64,000 bases of DNA, from assembly GCA_002794775.1 (NCBI GenBank), contig NBAY01000017.1, forward strand, positions 372,001 to 436,000. The letters are read 5' to 3'. The position numbers were made by a program, and so were the translations under genes. Origin of the DNA: Porodaedalea pini. Lineage: Eukaryota; Basidiomycota; Agaricomycetes; Hymenochaetales; Hymenochaetaceae. Shown here one piece after another: positions 13,001 to 25,305 of the stretch. Numbering within the stretch: the first letter of the stretch is position 1; each line of letters opens with the position of its first letter. The notes beneath the pieces were generated by a model, which saw nothing but the letters and a program-made list of their open reading frames with translations, was not told the origin of the DNA and did no database searches.

Positions 13001-13277
13001 AGCTGTCACCAATTCTGCGGTCCCCACCGTTGGGCCCTCAAATCTAAGACCGTTGACAAGCACCACTACTGTCGCTTCAAACACCGACGGACAGTCTAGC
13101 GGCAACAATTCACAACCAGGTGGTTCGGGTGGTAATGGCGCAACTGGCGCCAGCAACGACACCGCGAACGGCGCGCCTGCGGCTAATGACGAGCAGAGCG
13201 CGAAGGACGAACGTCAGGAGAAAGTCATCGCTCGCAACCGCAGCTGGGCCGATACATACCACGCAGCGGGGTGGTGA
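10047..13277 (+). CDS. GATA_AreA (DUF1752) and DUF3295-type regulatory protein
   Basis: A three-exon model (10047-10137, 10216-11229, 11284-13277) gives 1,032 residues. Splicing exon 1 to exon 2 creates the motif ALCGLLTLFHKCKEGL followed by GDRLENMAWRLW. This is the N-terminal domain shared with fungal AreA-type and Mks1-type nitrogen/TOR-pathway regulators. The middle is Ser/Pro-rich and probably disordered. An acidic patch near residue 650 precedes the conserved C-terminal half, with TDTEWDTEDVSEE, KRLAMLQRQ and LTHELSESLRRNLLWERQ, which I associate with DUF3295. There is no zinc finger, so it is not a GATA factor itself. The second intron (11230-11283, 54 nt) has no stop and is a multiple of three, so an unspliced form adds 18 residues. 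A role in nutrient signalling is inferred from the family. Confidence 0.85.
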
Positions 13278-16200
13278 TAATAAACTCTCGACTCGGTGTG
13301 CCGTTACCTCTCTTTTTTTTTTTAATCTATGATCTTTCTTTCTGTCATCTTTTGCTCATCTGTGTTTTTATTCCCTTCATTCTCTTCTGTCGGGTTTGTG
13401 TTGTACATTTGTCGGCTTCTTTCATATCCACCCTCCTCCGTCAGTGAGGATAGCTTACTGTTTAGGACTTCTTGCTCCGGTATATTGTGTACTATATTTT
13501 GCGGATGCTTGCTGGATATGCTGGCTCTTCCGCTCCAGTTCTGCCGGGCCATCCTCGATGTATCTGGCGTCCGCCGCCGAGCGGTTTCTTTCATCATCTT
13601 GTTCTGCTCTTCGCTATCGATTATGCATTCAATTTCTTCCTTTTCTTCAACCAAAGCGGGCGGCCTCATCACCATCATCATCTCAGGTTTTCCGTTCATA
13701 TTTCATTCCGTTCCATTTCCCCTTGCTTCCTTCTGCACTCCGTGATCGAGCCTTTGAGAATGAAATTTGTACTCAATTTCTTGTCTGGCACTCTCGTCTT
13801 TCCTCTGTATTATGACACGTAGCATATAATCTTACGATTGTACTTAGTTTTCAATGTTTCAGAAGTTTGCTTTTAAGTTCTTTGGCGTGTGCTCCTAAGT
13901 TCACTTTGAGCAGTTCATATGGTGCGTCGTGCTATTTCTTCTTTGCAGTGCTAACACATGTTTCTAGACAAGGGTGATTTCTAGAGACGAGACAAACAGC
14001 TAGCTATTCTACTAGACTTACTCGTCCTACTAACTCCAAGGAGTAGGCCCGTAGTCTGTCGTGTCAGGAAAGTCTCTCCTGGACTTTATTTCAGGCGAGA
14101 TGTAGTGACTTCCGAATTCATTACTTTGGATCCGTCCCCCAAGCTATCGTGAAATCGGACAGTTCACGTCGTGACAAATAAACGGGGGCTCTTCCTTCTG
14201 GCTTAGCTGCAGCGATGGCTCTGTGCTCATCTCACCCCCTCGCGGAGCATCTTTTCCGAAGGACGGGGAACTCGTGAACTTGGAGAGTGGAGCCAAAGTA
14301 CGACACAAAGACACGAGAAATAATGGCGCACGACAGGGAGCCTTGTGCCTTGTGCTTGCAATATTGATGACGGGATTCTCGTTCTCGTTGTGGCACTAGT
14401 AACTCCAGATATCCGGCGTATATGGCGCTTTTTTTAGATCTCTGAACATCTCGACAGAGAGACCCAGCCGCTGAAGATATGATGACATCGAGTTGATGTT
14501 TCTTCTCTTTCGAGCGTTTCTTTGTACGTTATCTTCCTGACGGGGACCTTTACCATTACTAGTACTGGGTGTTTAACGTGGTTATAGACGTGCTTCCTGG
14601 TCTCGTATCTGACGCCACGGTTTCCTCAACTTACTCCTACCATTTGTTTATAAAGGTGATGATTACATAGAGAAGAGTAATTCTAAATATGGCCGTCTCG
14701 CTATGGAGCAAGGCTTTGCCTTTCTCAGGTGATCAGCATCTAACTCCAAGAAAACTAACCGCAAAGCGCCCAAAAAAGCCACATCCCATGAGCAGGCCGC
14801 CCTGCATAGCGGGATCTCACATGAGATCGCTTTTGTGGTGACTGAGCCTTTCAACTAATCTTTCTGAAAAAAAAAAAAGAGGGACAGGGCCCGAGGTCTT
14901 CGCCATTACAGAGATTTCCTCCCCCCCCCCCCCCCCTTTATTTGCGATCGATTCAGTTTAATGCGAGGTGCCTTCGTCTCTTTACTGTGCATATGATCGT
15001 TCAAATTTTGTTCCTTCTGCCAACGTCCGTTTGGCACTCGTGTTGAAAGGTGCTGCAGTGATCCTCCTTTTCCTGAAGGAACAATGACAGAAGTGCGCTG
15101 ACTCGCCGTAGCCCTGGAAGAATTAAATTCCACGATATGCAGCTCTGTATAGCTGGGAACCCGTCCCTTTTTTACTATGTTCTCATGAAGGAGCGTCCTT
15201 GGCTCACCTGGACAAAGCACTGCTACCTTATGTAGGAGATCAGCTCATTCCAAGACGTGTGTCGCCGCGAAATGTGTTTCGTTTCAGCAGGAGACTATCC
15301 CCTTGAGTTCAGGCTACACAGTACTCCGGTGCGCTGTGTAGAGCCGAGAAGAACATCCACAAATCTTGATAATATATCCCTCCTCGGTAGAGAAACGAAG
15401 TTGACGAGTCAGGTAACACGGTCCGACTCTCGATTGTTAGAATAGGCAATGCGGTACTATTGCCTAGAATCTGCAGGCGGGAGTGCAGATATGTAGATAA
15501 TGTATTCCCTGCACTATTGGTGAAGACAGTGTGTCTATGAATCTTAAACGCGCACTAGTCAGGAGTATCGTCCGACGTGCATAGAAATCCAACTACTGGA
15601 CGAAGAAACTTGGCTAAATGCATGTCCCGCGCTCATCGCGGGGATGTCCATGAGGCGTAGGAGCAAGGCTGACAAAAAAAGTGATTGGAGACCCACTAGT
15701 ACTGAGGATGCTGGGCATCTGACCGAGAACTGAAACAGAATAATTAAACTTCCAGTAGAATTTTTTTTTTCAAACTCAGGACGAGGTAAAGTCGCCAGCA
15801 GACGACATTAATTAGTGTAGATAATGCTGGCTTGTTTTAGCGTGGCTGCTCAACTCCGTCATAAATCATCCCATTGTACATTTCACTTCATTATCCCCTT
15901 AAGAACGAAGATGAGAGAAGAGCCTTCCAATTACAATAAAATCAAGAAAGAAAGAAGGTCAAAGGAAATGAAAGAGGGGGTAAGGGGGGAGGCTATAATC
16001 ATAATAAACCGGCAACGGCCACCAAAATCGCTCGTGGACTGGGAACAGTTCAACGGCAAGGAAAAGACCCGATGGTCCGTAGTCTCAGCACAGTCGGCGG
16101 TGTTCAGTGACTCGTCGCCGGAGTAGACCATCGTCCGTGCAGCGACCAACCTCCTGTTTGCCCCTCATCAAAGAAGCTGGTGAGTGAGCGATGCGTGCGA

Positions 16201-17066
16201 TCGTAGGATCATCGCGCATGCCCGAAGTAGATGTCGCTTGTATCATTCGCTCGATGGATCGCAAGATGAAAGGGAGAGGAGGGTACTCACTGTAGTCAAC
16301 AGCCGAAGATGACGGGGCAAGGGGTTTGAAGGAGAGATGCGGAGGCGAAGCGTGCACGACTCAGTTGAGAAGAAGCAGATGGATGTTCTCAAAGTGTATT
16401 AGTAAGCAAATGAACATCTCAAACGAAGAGCTGAATGGGGTTTGCGAATCTCTGTTTATGCTGTGGCTAATGATGGTCTGCGAATAGGAGAGATCCCACT
16501 AACATAGACATCAATATTGAAGCTTTAAGCTTAAAGTTTGGACACTTCGGGCTCGAAGGCGATTGCGACGAGTCGATGAACCAAAGTCAAATTTCTGGTA
16601 TTCAAGAAAATCCTTAGAATGTGAAACGTAGCCAGTGTTCATATTCTCACCTGGAGATCTGGCTGCACAAATCATTTCCCCTGGATTCTCCTGCTGATAT
16701 CGCAGAAAAGTACCGTTATGAACCAGCTTGTTGCGACAATTCACGAAGTTGCCCGAGAAGTAGAGCAGTTGTATAGAGCGACTTTCTAGATTTTCAGTGC
16801 AAAATAGTAGTTAAACGCTCGTCCAAGACCCGGACAGAGTAGACAAGTGAAAGACCACAAACGGCTCTGACCTGAGACTCAAAAATGGCCTTGTCACAAT
16901 ACAATAAACAATGTCACATCACGTACTATGACGCTTCCACGTCAGCTACACGTCGGCTGAGGTGTAGCTACTGACTCGGACATCCAAAATAAAGATTATA
17001 TCTTATACTTATACTTACACCTCTAATAACTAGCGCCAGAGTCAGTGCAACTAATCGAAACACTCA
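13278..17066. other. 3.8-kb intergenic region without a recognised gene
   Basis: It begins with the T-rich 3' flank of the AreA-domain gene. A run of 16 C residues lies at 14921-14936. Open frames up to about 140 codons are present on both strands (for example 13329-13745 and 15824-16126), but none shows a family motif, consistent splice sites or coding-like composition. The last 150 bases are AT-rich and probably hold the SARAF promoter. I see no RNA gene here. Confidence 0.55.
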
Positions 17067-18151
17067 ATGTCTCGGATTGCTCTGTCAAAAATTCGCTCGC
17101 TCACTCTGTACAAGGACGAACTTACCGAAGCTCGGCGTCTTCCGCCTGTTCCTCAACTCAAGTGTATCGGCAAAGCATGCAAACTCTTTCAACCAGAGGT
17201 AGTGCGATGCTATAACAATGGTGGGAGTGGAACAGAGGTCGATTGGACGGTACGCGCCTGCTGCGGTTCTTCAGGTTGTCCTTGAAGTTACTTACGATCT
17301 GAAACAGTGCGAGGCCGATTTGCCAGAGAAACTGAAATTCGGAAGAGTCGAAGTGTCATGCGAAGGCTGGGCTCATTCTGGAGATTCAAATGTTCTGAAA
17401 GGTGTCTATGAAGTAAAAATTGTTCCATCGCTTTACCTTACTGTGCTTCTCAGGATCATGCGGACTGGAATATCGCCTTGTCAACATATCTGACAAGCAG
17501 GACAAATTGTTCGGAAAGCTCACTCGTAAGTCCAAGATGCATGCTGTTAATGGGGTTGCAGTCCATAATGTGCATGCTGATGCGCTCATAGTGGACGACT
17601 TTCTCCGATGGGGCTTCATATGTCTTGCACTTTTAATTGCCTTCTACTATCTCTTCAAACCATACATACGGCGATTTATAAATTGGCTTAAGGGATTTCA
17701 AGGACAAGGACCCTCGAGACCATCATCGTCACGCCCCAGTGCGTTTTACTCCGGTGGTCGTCAGCCCAATTACCCTCCACCTCCTCCCTACTCCGAACAG
17801 CCCAAACCAGAATCTAGCTCATGGAGGTCCAGTGCAAACCCGGGCGCATCCGGGGCGGGCTTCTGGAGTGGACTTGGGCTCGGTGGTCTCGGTGGTCTGG
17901 CTGCCGCCCGTGCGTTTGGGGCCGGTGACGCGGAGCGGCGCCGCTCGACGCAAGAGTACGACTGGGAGCGCGAGCGCCAGGGGCGCGGTATTGCAGGCCT
18001 GTTTGGCTCATCTCGATCTTCCTCAGGCTCGTACGCTTCAGGGCATACTCGTACAGTTCGAGCAACAAGCAGCGGCGATCGAGGCGAGGGACCTTCGAAT
18101 CTGGGTTCTATGAGACGGAGTACCGGCTATGGAGTGTCGAATGTGCGATAG
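17067..18151 (+). CDS. SARAF: SARAF-like regulator of store-operated calcium entry
   Basis: Single-pass ER membrane protein of the SARAF/TMEM66 family, which damps store-operated calcium entry by acting on STIM-type sensors in animals. Exons 17067-17249, 17308-17401 and 17454-18151 give 324 residues. The spliced luminal part reads LSKIRSLTLY, PPVPQLKCIGKACKLFQP, RCYNNGGSGTEVDWTCEADLP, VEVSCEGW and GLEYRLV, all family hallmarks with conserved cysteines. A membrane helix follows (WGFICLALLIAFYYLF, about residues 175-195). Next comes a cytosolic tail rich in Ser, Gly, Arg and Pro with a PPPPYSEQP stretch. Oddity: the first ATG gives no signal peptide. An in-frame TAA at 17052-17054 and the lack of an AG between it and the ATG argue against a simple upstream exon. 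It is convergent with the Zn2Cys6 gene. Confidence 0.9.
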
Positions 18152-18577
18152 AAGCAACTACGGTTCTACAGATCTGTGCTTGACGGCTTGTCATGCATTC
18201 ACTACTCCTGCAGATATAATTATTGAATATTTCCCTGTGCCCTTCTACCCAACTTCCGGGGTACCTTTCATGTCATCGACTCTCAGTTGTTACAGTACCG
18301 TCTCATAAGCCTTATAGAGGAAGTCTATGCCGACATCATATAAAAGAAAGTAAAATCAATAGCGGAACGGTGATTACATATACACTAGTGATATAACGAA
18401 GAAAAAAGATATATCGAAGAAAATATGACAATATAGTAGCTAGCTCAAGGAAGTATAAAACAGTAAGCGAGCGAGCGAAGCACGAAAACAACAGAACCAT
18501 CTATAGTCGTACTAAAGCTACAACATACAGTTTAAGTTCCGCTCAGGATACCGGCAAGTTCTTCGGGCGTGCAAGGG
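18152..18577. other. Convergent 3' spacer
   Basis: AT-rich spacer between the SARAF-like stop and the Zn2Cys6 stop. It must hold both 3' UTRs and polyadenylation signals. No gene is visible. Confidence 0.7.
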
Positions 18578-21500
18578 CTAAGACGTTCGCTGGTTGTCAT
18601 TGCTGCCGCCGTTAACATTGTGAAGGTACGACCCCCAATCATCCATACTATCAAAAGAAAATTAGCCGTGTCAGCTAGATAACATTAAGAAGCCTTCGAT
18701 ACAACGAATATAACTCTGCTTACTCGAAGCTGGTAGGCGCCGAAGACCACATTTGCAATGCCTCATTGACTGAGGGCATCGAGCCATCCATTTGCCCATA
18801 ATTCTCTGGGAGGCGCCCTCCATACGGCGAGGCCTTGTCCACGGGCCCGCTTGCCTGCTGCGGTGTCGTCATGTTCGGAACATACCCCTGCTCCAGCACC
18901 GGCACGTTGAACATCTGTCCCTCAGACTGGAACAAATCAAATATGTTCAAGTTCGGCATTGCGTTAGCGGAGAACATGGGCTGTTGTGCGCCACCAATCT
19001 CAGCCGAGGAGCTTGGCCCCAAACCCGAGGCTCCGGCCTGAGGGGGCTGAGAGGAGGACATCCAGGGGAGTCCAATGTTGTTCGATGCTTGCATGCCTGC
19101 AACCAGCTCTAGATTAGCGTGCGCAAGGTATTCGGTGTCGTAAGGCAGACCTCCAGCTCCTGCTGCTTGCGACGATCCAGCAGGCGAAGGTGCTTGTGCG
19201 ACACCGGACGCCCCTGGCACAGATCCGAGGCTTCGGCGTCCTGCGATAGGCCGAGAGCCGTCGGGTGTCGCAGGCAGCTGGCTGAGACTCGGGCTCGATC
19301 CACTTGAAGCAGGGCTGTCGCGTCCGCGCTCACGTTTGTTACTTGGAGGCGGCGAAACCTTGTCCAGAGGGATGTCACCAGTGCAAGCCAACTCATTAAG
19401 TATGTCCCACAAGCGTCCGGCTGAGATGAAGCTGGAGAATGAAGGTCAGTCCTATCGAAGAACTTTCCATAACAACCACGCTTACCGGTCTTCTATACTC
19501 CGTAGTACCTGCATGCACTTTTGTACATCTGCCATCTGTTTCTCGGAGTCAACAAAGTGGCCCGACTTCTTCGCACCCCAGATGTTGAGGAGAAGCACGA
19601 TGCCCGAGGTAAACGCAGCAATCTGTATCTGCGGGAGCGGAAGCGTCCCTCGGCGGCGGCAGATATCCACAACGTGGCTACAGGAGCGCGCTGCATTCGT
19701 GCAGATTGCCAAGGATGGGAAGGTAAGAGGCGAAGGCTTGCGCGGCGAGGGGATAAAAGGGCGGTGGATAAGGATCTGAAGATGGTAATACGTGGCGTAG
19801 AGAGTAGCAGATTGATTGAAATGAAGCAAATTCTCTCGGTGAGGATCCCAACGCACTTGAAAGGCGTTAGTCTCATTAGGAACAAAAGGCATCTATAGCA
19901 CTTACGATGATCTGGGACGGTGTCTATCCACTTATTCAACGCAGAGTCCAGTTCCGCTACGATGTGCTGTTCCCATTGAGGGCCGACGAATCCTAAAAGG
20001 ATCTTCGACTTATTTATCGAATACTACAGGCCAGCATCAATCAGTAACAATAGCTCCAAAGGCGCTGCTGCCTTACAATAGTGCGCAGTGCAAACGCCAA
20101 AATCTGATTCAGCTTCAAGAAACTGTTAAAGTAGGATATATTGCATGGCACGCCGGGGGGCTGCTTGAAAGCCTTTGCTGGATCTGGGTGCTCCCAGTAC
20201 TCGTCGTCAACCTCCAAGGGCAGATCCAGGTCGAAGCTACAGATGGATTACGAAGTGAGCTCAAATAGACACATCGTATGGCAAACGACACATACTCTTC
20301 GTCTTGAATGGCGCAAGGTCGTCCGAGAGCTGCGCTACCGAATCTATCAAGCGCAACCAGCACCCTTAAAAATGACTGGTCAAAACAATATATAGGATAT
20401 TCAGTCAGATGAAAGCTCACCAAAACGCCCGCTTCCAGAGCTCGGATTCCACGCTGAGCGGAGCGTTGTACACTTTGCGACGATGCGCGCCGACGTCCTG
20501 TGCAAGCCGGATACCTATGCCACCCATTGTCCACGAAGACTGCGGCGAAGATGAGCTCTGAAGGAAAAGGGCGGATAGCTGCAAATGCGATGTCAGTCAG
20601 GTAACCATCGGAAAAGTATCATTAAACTGACAGCATATATCTGCAGGTCGTACAGTCGTGGTGGACTCATGAATGACTTTCGGTGCACTTGCACCTGATC
20701 AAACCACTTCCAGCCAGCAGAATGTGCGGAGGTGCCCTCCAAAAAGCAGCGTGGATCATCTGACCAACGAGCACCTATGGAGCACACGAGCAAGACTACA
20801 GAGCCGAAGCCGATGTCATTGTGGTGACGGCGATCCGCTAGGGCCCGTTCGAAGGAAGGGCGGTGAAGAATCGGTAGATACGGGTTCATACAAAGGAAGA
20901 AGTTCTCCACGAGTCGCGGGATCAGGTCATCTGGCGGGTAATGGTACTGGACGATGTGTTCTTCTGCGATTATCTCCCACTAATGAGTCATCAAAAATAT
21001 AGATTTGTTATCACGGTTAAATTTGGTTCGGTTAGAATGGTAAAGGTCATGCCATGCAAACTGCTTACGGAATGTGGAGACCAGAAGTCTCCCCGACGCG
21101 TCGGGGATATGGTGAAGTTCTTCGAGACGTCCACGCCCGAGTACTCCCGCTTCAGGTTCATGGCCGCCTGGATGAGCATGACGCCACTTGATTTGCCGTG
21201 GAAGCGACGATCGAGCGGTTCCACTGCCAGCCGCTTTAGGCCTTCTGTGAGTGTTGAGTGCCCCACCTCGTCGTCGCTGGGCACAAGATCATCTGGGTCT
21301 ACGGATGGCGGGATGCTGCTTCCGCCAGACAAGGAGGAAGCAGTGAGCCTGCGCGTAGGAGAGCTCTGGCGGCTTGCGCGCGCTGGCATGATGTCCAAAG
21401 AACGCTTGTCGTTCGCCCAGGTATCCCGGTCAAGACGCGTTCCTAGTTCTTGAGTGAAGTCGGCATCTGGGCAGAGCTAAACGACGGATGAGCCACAAAA

Positions 21501-22012
21501 ATAGAACGAGGTCGGTGAACACTCACCCTTTGCAGAAGTTTCTCCATGTTTTCAAGCCTGTTCTCCAGACTCTCGACATATCTGCGAAAAATTGAGCCTT
21601 TACTGTATGCTATGTGTCTGCTATCAAATATACCCTTTTGGAGGGCCGCGTTTCTGTCGTCAAAAATGAGCCCATGTATGCCGAATTGGCAAGACGAGCA
21701 CTCACCTTAGCGGCTTCTACGTACGTGCAGTCAAGGTTGTACGCAGAACAATTAGAGCAGCGGTTGTTCGGCATTTGGCCACCATCGCCTACAGTGAATC
21801 GTCTAGCACCCTGGCAAGCATATGAACATACAAACATACATCTGACTGAAAGCAGCACATCATTAAAGATCAAGTTGTCGCGTCAGAATGAGGAATAACC
21901 ACTCACTCTTTTTCCTCCTGCATGTGTCGCAGGCTCGCTGTATCCTCCTTTTCTTGTACTCTTGGCTAAGACCCTGCTCGGCATCATTAAGATCTTCGTC
22001 TCCGGACGACAT
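18578..22012 (-). CDS. Zn2Cys6 transcription factor with fungal-specific TF domain
   Basis: Fourteen exons give 892 residues: 21907-22012, 21840-21845, 21706-21788, 21634-21653, 21527-21581, 21069-21476, 20632-20979, 20421-20578, 20296-20364, 20077-20236, 19906-20023, 19486-19855, 18724-19431, 18578-18647. The spliced N-terminus has the zinc cluster C28-x2-C31-x6-C38-x9-C48-x2-C51-x6-C58 (RACDTCRRKKIRCDGG, RCSNC, DC). The linker KRGPPKGYVESLENRLE and a short coiled coil follow. The fungal_trans domain (about residues 230-520) carries NPYLPILHRPSF, GGIGIRLAQDVGAHRR and LVALDRFGSAALGRPCAI. The C-terminus is Ser/Pro/Gln-rich and ends FDMDDWGSYLHNV. Family members regulate carbon use, including xylanolytic and cellulolytic genes. 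It sits 1.5 kb from the galactose genes, so control of them is possible but unproven. Micro-exons of 6 and 20 nt are essential to the zinc cluster and linker. Confidence 0.93.
21634..21653 (-). other. 20-nt micro-exon encoding the zinc-cluster linker
   Basis: Flanked by GACAG and GTATAT on the minus strand, it encodes KRGPPK plus two bases of Gly. It restores the family-typical EAAKKRGPPKGYVESL junction between the zinc cluster and the dimerisation helix. Skipping it shifts the frame. Confidence 0.85.
21840..21845 (-). other. 6-nt micro-exon completing the zinc cluster
   Basis: On the minus strand the six bases TCAGAT are flanked by TTTCAG upstream and GTATGT downstream. With the neighbouring phases they supply the end of Ile36, all of Arg37 and the start of Cys38. 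Without them the reading frame survives but the third zinc ligand is lost (KKSDGG instead of KKIRCDGG). Confidence 0.85.
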
Positions 22013-23479
22013 GTGCACTTCGAGGCGGATACGAGCTCGGTGTTGATGCTGACTTTTGAGACGCCGGCGGTGCTGGGAGGTGAATGAAACAGAAAGAGAT
22101 GCTTACAAGGACACAAATATCATGCGCGCAGCAGGTCGCGCTGCCGAAAGCGTCGCAAGTCTGCCGGCAGGTCATCATGACAAATCTCGAACCGTGATCT
22201 GCGGGACCTACGGTACCCTTTTTCGGGCACGCTCTGAGGCAACAAGCGCAGCAAATCGAAACCATCATAAACCGTCGCTCAATGTCTCTCTCTGAAGGAG
22301 AAATAGCGTATCAACCTTGCGGAGGCCTATCCTCTGAATGAGCTCAACGTCCGGACTCCGACCAATTTAGGAAAAGAACCGGTCCAAGTATTTCAGGAAC
22401 TCATCCATCAACAACGCGGCTCTCAGCTATATATACTTGCACAACGCGCCGCCCAGGGACACAGGAATCCTACCTTTTTCAACATCTCCCGAGCCGATCT
22501 TATTTTGAGTATTGTCAGCGTCATGAAAGATCCCCACTTGTCGTATCAAAGTGCACAGGACAGACCGCGGGTTACTCGTCGTCAAGACTATTCTGTGTTT
22601 CGGAATACGTTAGCCTCCGCGGGTGCGGGGTTCCGACTGCGGATCGCGTTTCTAGGTATGTGAAAAGCGATACATATGGCGACTCTACCCAATTACCTGG
22701 CTCATTTTGCCACTACATAAGTGGAATTATAGACTATCCAGTCCTTGAACTGAATACGAGAATGGTAGAATTTCCAGCAATATTAATCTTCCAAGTGGCC
22801 TCCAGATTTTCTATTGGCATCCTACAAGTTATATACATCAAGAACAATTCGCACTTTGGCCGACGCCGTGATGCTCCACGAGTACAGAGCGCCGCTTGGT
22901 ACCGTACGCCAAACGCCACGATTGTCCCGAGGAGCTCGGGGGAAACCACTTTGGTATCCAACGAGATATAATAAAACTTGCTGTTCGGATTGAGAGCTTT
23001 TCGCCTCAACCCCCTTTCCTCTGGGATAAAGAAGGTTCCCGGAAGGCGGCAAAATCGACGGCGGCTACGTTGATAATCAGAGAAACGGTCGGGCAAGCTC
23101 TAACTCCGTCGCCTAATGTTTCAAAGTTAGCGCAATCCGTTTTAAATCTCAGCAGAAGATCTGTGGTCATGAGGATACCGCCGCTGTAGAGAAGGGATAG
23201 GACTCGCTGTGGTGATCGAAACAAACGTATTCATGTTTGGGGGATTGATTTATCAGCCGAAGGAATAGACAGCATGTAGCCGCAAATCAGACGCATACTC
23301 ATGTCCATTCGACTTAACTTCGAGCAGACGAGTGCGCTTTGAGTTGTGATGCTGATAAACTGGTGTACTGTACATAGAGCCATACAATGCCTATATGCTT
23401 CGATTCTTCAAACCTTAGGGGTTTGCCTGGCAACCCCACCCCAAGAGCAACCCCTATCCCTAACGGACTCCTTCCCATC
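22013..23479. other. Intergenic region upstream of the Zn2Cys6 gene
   Basis: About 1.5 kb with the Zn2Cys6 promoter at its left side and the mutarotase 3' flank at its right. One AATATTAAT copy lies at 22779-22787. A minus-strand open frame of 120 codons (22734-23096) overlaps a plus-strand frame and shows no known motif, so I do not call it a gene. Confidence 0.6.
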
Positions 23480-25305
23480 TTACAGTGCGGCGGGGTTCTT
23501 GTACGTCACATCGACTTTAACAAAATTGTTATAGAGTTCGCCAGATGCGAGGAGAGTATCGTATCCCGATGGACTTGTCTCCGGGTTCAGCCAGGCGGCG
23601 AGCGGCTAGATCGATCGTGTCAACACCATATTATCTCTGTTCGTGAGAGCTACAGAGAAAACGCACCTCGTGGAATTCGAGGAACGCACCAGCTTCGATG
23701 GAAACAAACAAATGAGCGAAGACACAAGCAAAAATGAAAATAGCGAAGCCTACCACCAGCCCTGTATCCATCACCCTTCCTAAGTTCTCCACTTCCACCA
23801 TGTATCTTTTTCCGCGAACTATCAGGGGAGACTTGGTTTCCTGAATAGAACTGGACGCCGGACTCTGATCCAGTGATGAGTCACGGTCATGGTTCTCAGA
23901 ATGTATGTGAAGAAACAGAAGAACATACGGTTCGAGAAGAACGATAATTTGAGACCAGACTTGTCCGAGGAAAGCTCGATGAGCGGAGACTCTTCCGTCT
24001 GCCTCGGATGTATGATATCTTGAATGAAGTCTGCCTTCGAAAGTTCGCTCAGAGGAATCCGCTTCGGCACTGGCGAAGGTGCAGATTTCTCGAAGACGTA
24101 GAATTCATCTGTCCGAACGGAAGATGAGAGATTATTGAAGATTTCAGGATGCTAGCGCACCATAGCCGCCTTCTGGCCACTGGTCTCCGATAAGCTTAGA
24201 TTTATGATCGCGGCCCGTTCCCTGCACGGTGTTGAGCTTCCCCGTAGAGAGGAAGCTTGAGTCTAGCTCGACTGATTGGCCGGACTACGTGGCAATTTCA
24301 AACAAGGTCAGGACGAGCTTCTTCGAATACTGACTTTCATATTGAGTTTATGATTCTTGACGTTGAGCGTCGACTCGTCACCTTGGAGGCTGGCCTCAAG
24401 ATTGAATCCCCAGTGCTATGATAGAAGAGCAGGTTATCGCACACGATGAAAGTCAGTCATGGCTAGTTCGTACGAACTTGTGTGAGGTTCACAGGTGAAA
24501 CTTTGCCTTCTTCAAGGAGCTTTGCCCTATAGACGAAAAGGATGCTTCCGAGATGGTATTCTCCCTTCGGATTATCGATCGCGGCCTGACCCGGACTAAG
24601 GAGGCCGACGAGAACCTCGTTCAGAAGTGTTCCAGGAAAGCCTTGGTCACCGTCTGGGGATGTGTGACGGAAGACGACGCAAGAGGGGATCGAGCCGATA
24701 GAGACTTTCTCTTCGTCACTGAAGAGCGTAGCTTCAGATGGATGGACAACGTCCCAGTCGACGTCGTCAAAACCCTTCGGTCCTCCGTGTAAAGAGATCT
24801 TCGGATCCTTCTCTAAGTTATTATAAGGAAGTACGCAATCAGCACTTGATGTCGAAGACTTCTTATAACAGAGCAGGTCACTGACGATTTCCCTGCGCGA
24901 TAAATCGCGATTTGAAGCCGTTGCGCTCAATCTCATGCTCGCCTACTGGAACGCGGTTTGAGTATCGCCCAACGATCGTGTTATGGTACTTGTGGAATTC
25001 GCTGAGGAAGTCCTCAGGCTTTTCCGGACCGACAAGAATATCGTGGGTCTGATATTTAAAGCGGTATGATATCATTACGTGCATGTTTTTCTTGATAGTA
25101 TTGTGGAAACTAAACCTTTCCATCAGCTTGCACAAATATCCTGTGGACTGTAACACCGTGGGGCAAGACCTGTAATCAATTCCATCAGCATGTTCAATTC
25201 AATACAATAAAAAATCGGAGCATAGTCTCGCTTTACCTCGATTGCCAAGGATGGCGTCAAGGACGGTAGAGCCAGGACAAGAGGAGTAAATCCAGGTGAC
25301 GCCAT
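23480..25305 (-). CDS. Aldose 1-epimerase (galactose mutarotase)
   Basis: Interconverts beta- and alpha-D-galactose in the cytosol before galactokinase. Ten exons give 421 residues: 25237-25305, 25116-25169, 24886-25048, 24478-24812, 24335-24415, 24161-24284, 23929-24108, 23757-23864, 23667-23692, 23480-23605. Family motifs appear in order: HKYHNTIVGRYSNRVPVG, KISLHGGPKGFDD with the active-site-region His, FRHTSPDGDQGFPG, HWGFNLEAS, DEFYVFEK, LKLSFFSN, GVQFYSGN, and the C-terminal AGAFLEFHEPLAAWLNPE that holds the catalytic Glu. Length is slightly above the usual 340-380 because of the N-terminus and an acidic mid insert. Exon 9 is only 26 nt. It is divergent from galactokinase, with 635 bp between the start codons, so co-regulation is likely. 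Confidence 0.93.

Noticed and set aside
14921..14936. C16 homopolymer as a structural element
   Set aside because: It is a single run without the spaced tracts needed for an i-motif or quadruplex. Slippage or assembly artefact is enough.
21480..21530. Frameshift in the coiled-coil linker of the Zn2Cys6 factor
   Set aside because: On re-reading the bases the exon is 55 nt and continuous (NRLENMEKLLQR).
24812..24886. Read-through of the mutarotase frame past 24886
   Set aside because: A GTCAGT donor and TTAG acceptor give the expected KDPKISLHGG junction. The open frame beyond is intronic.
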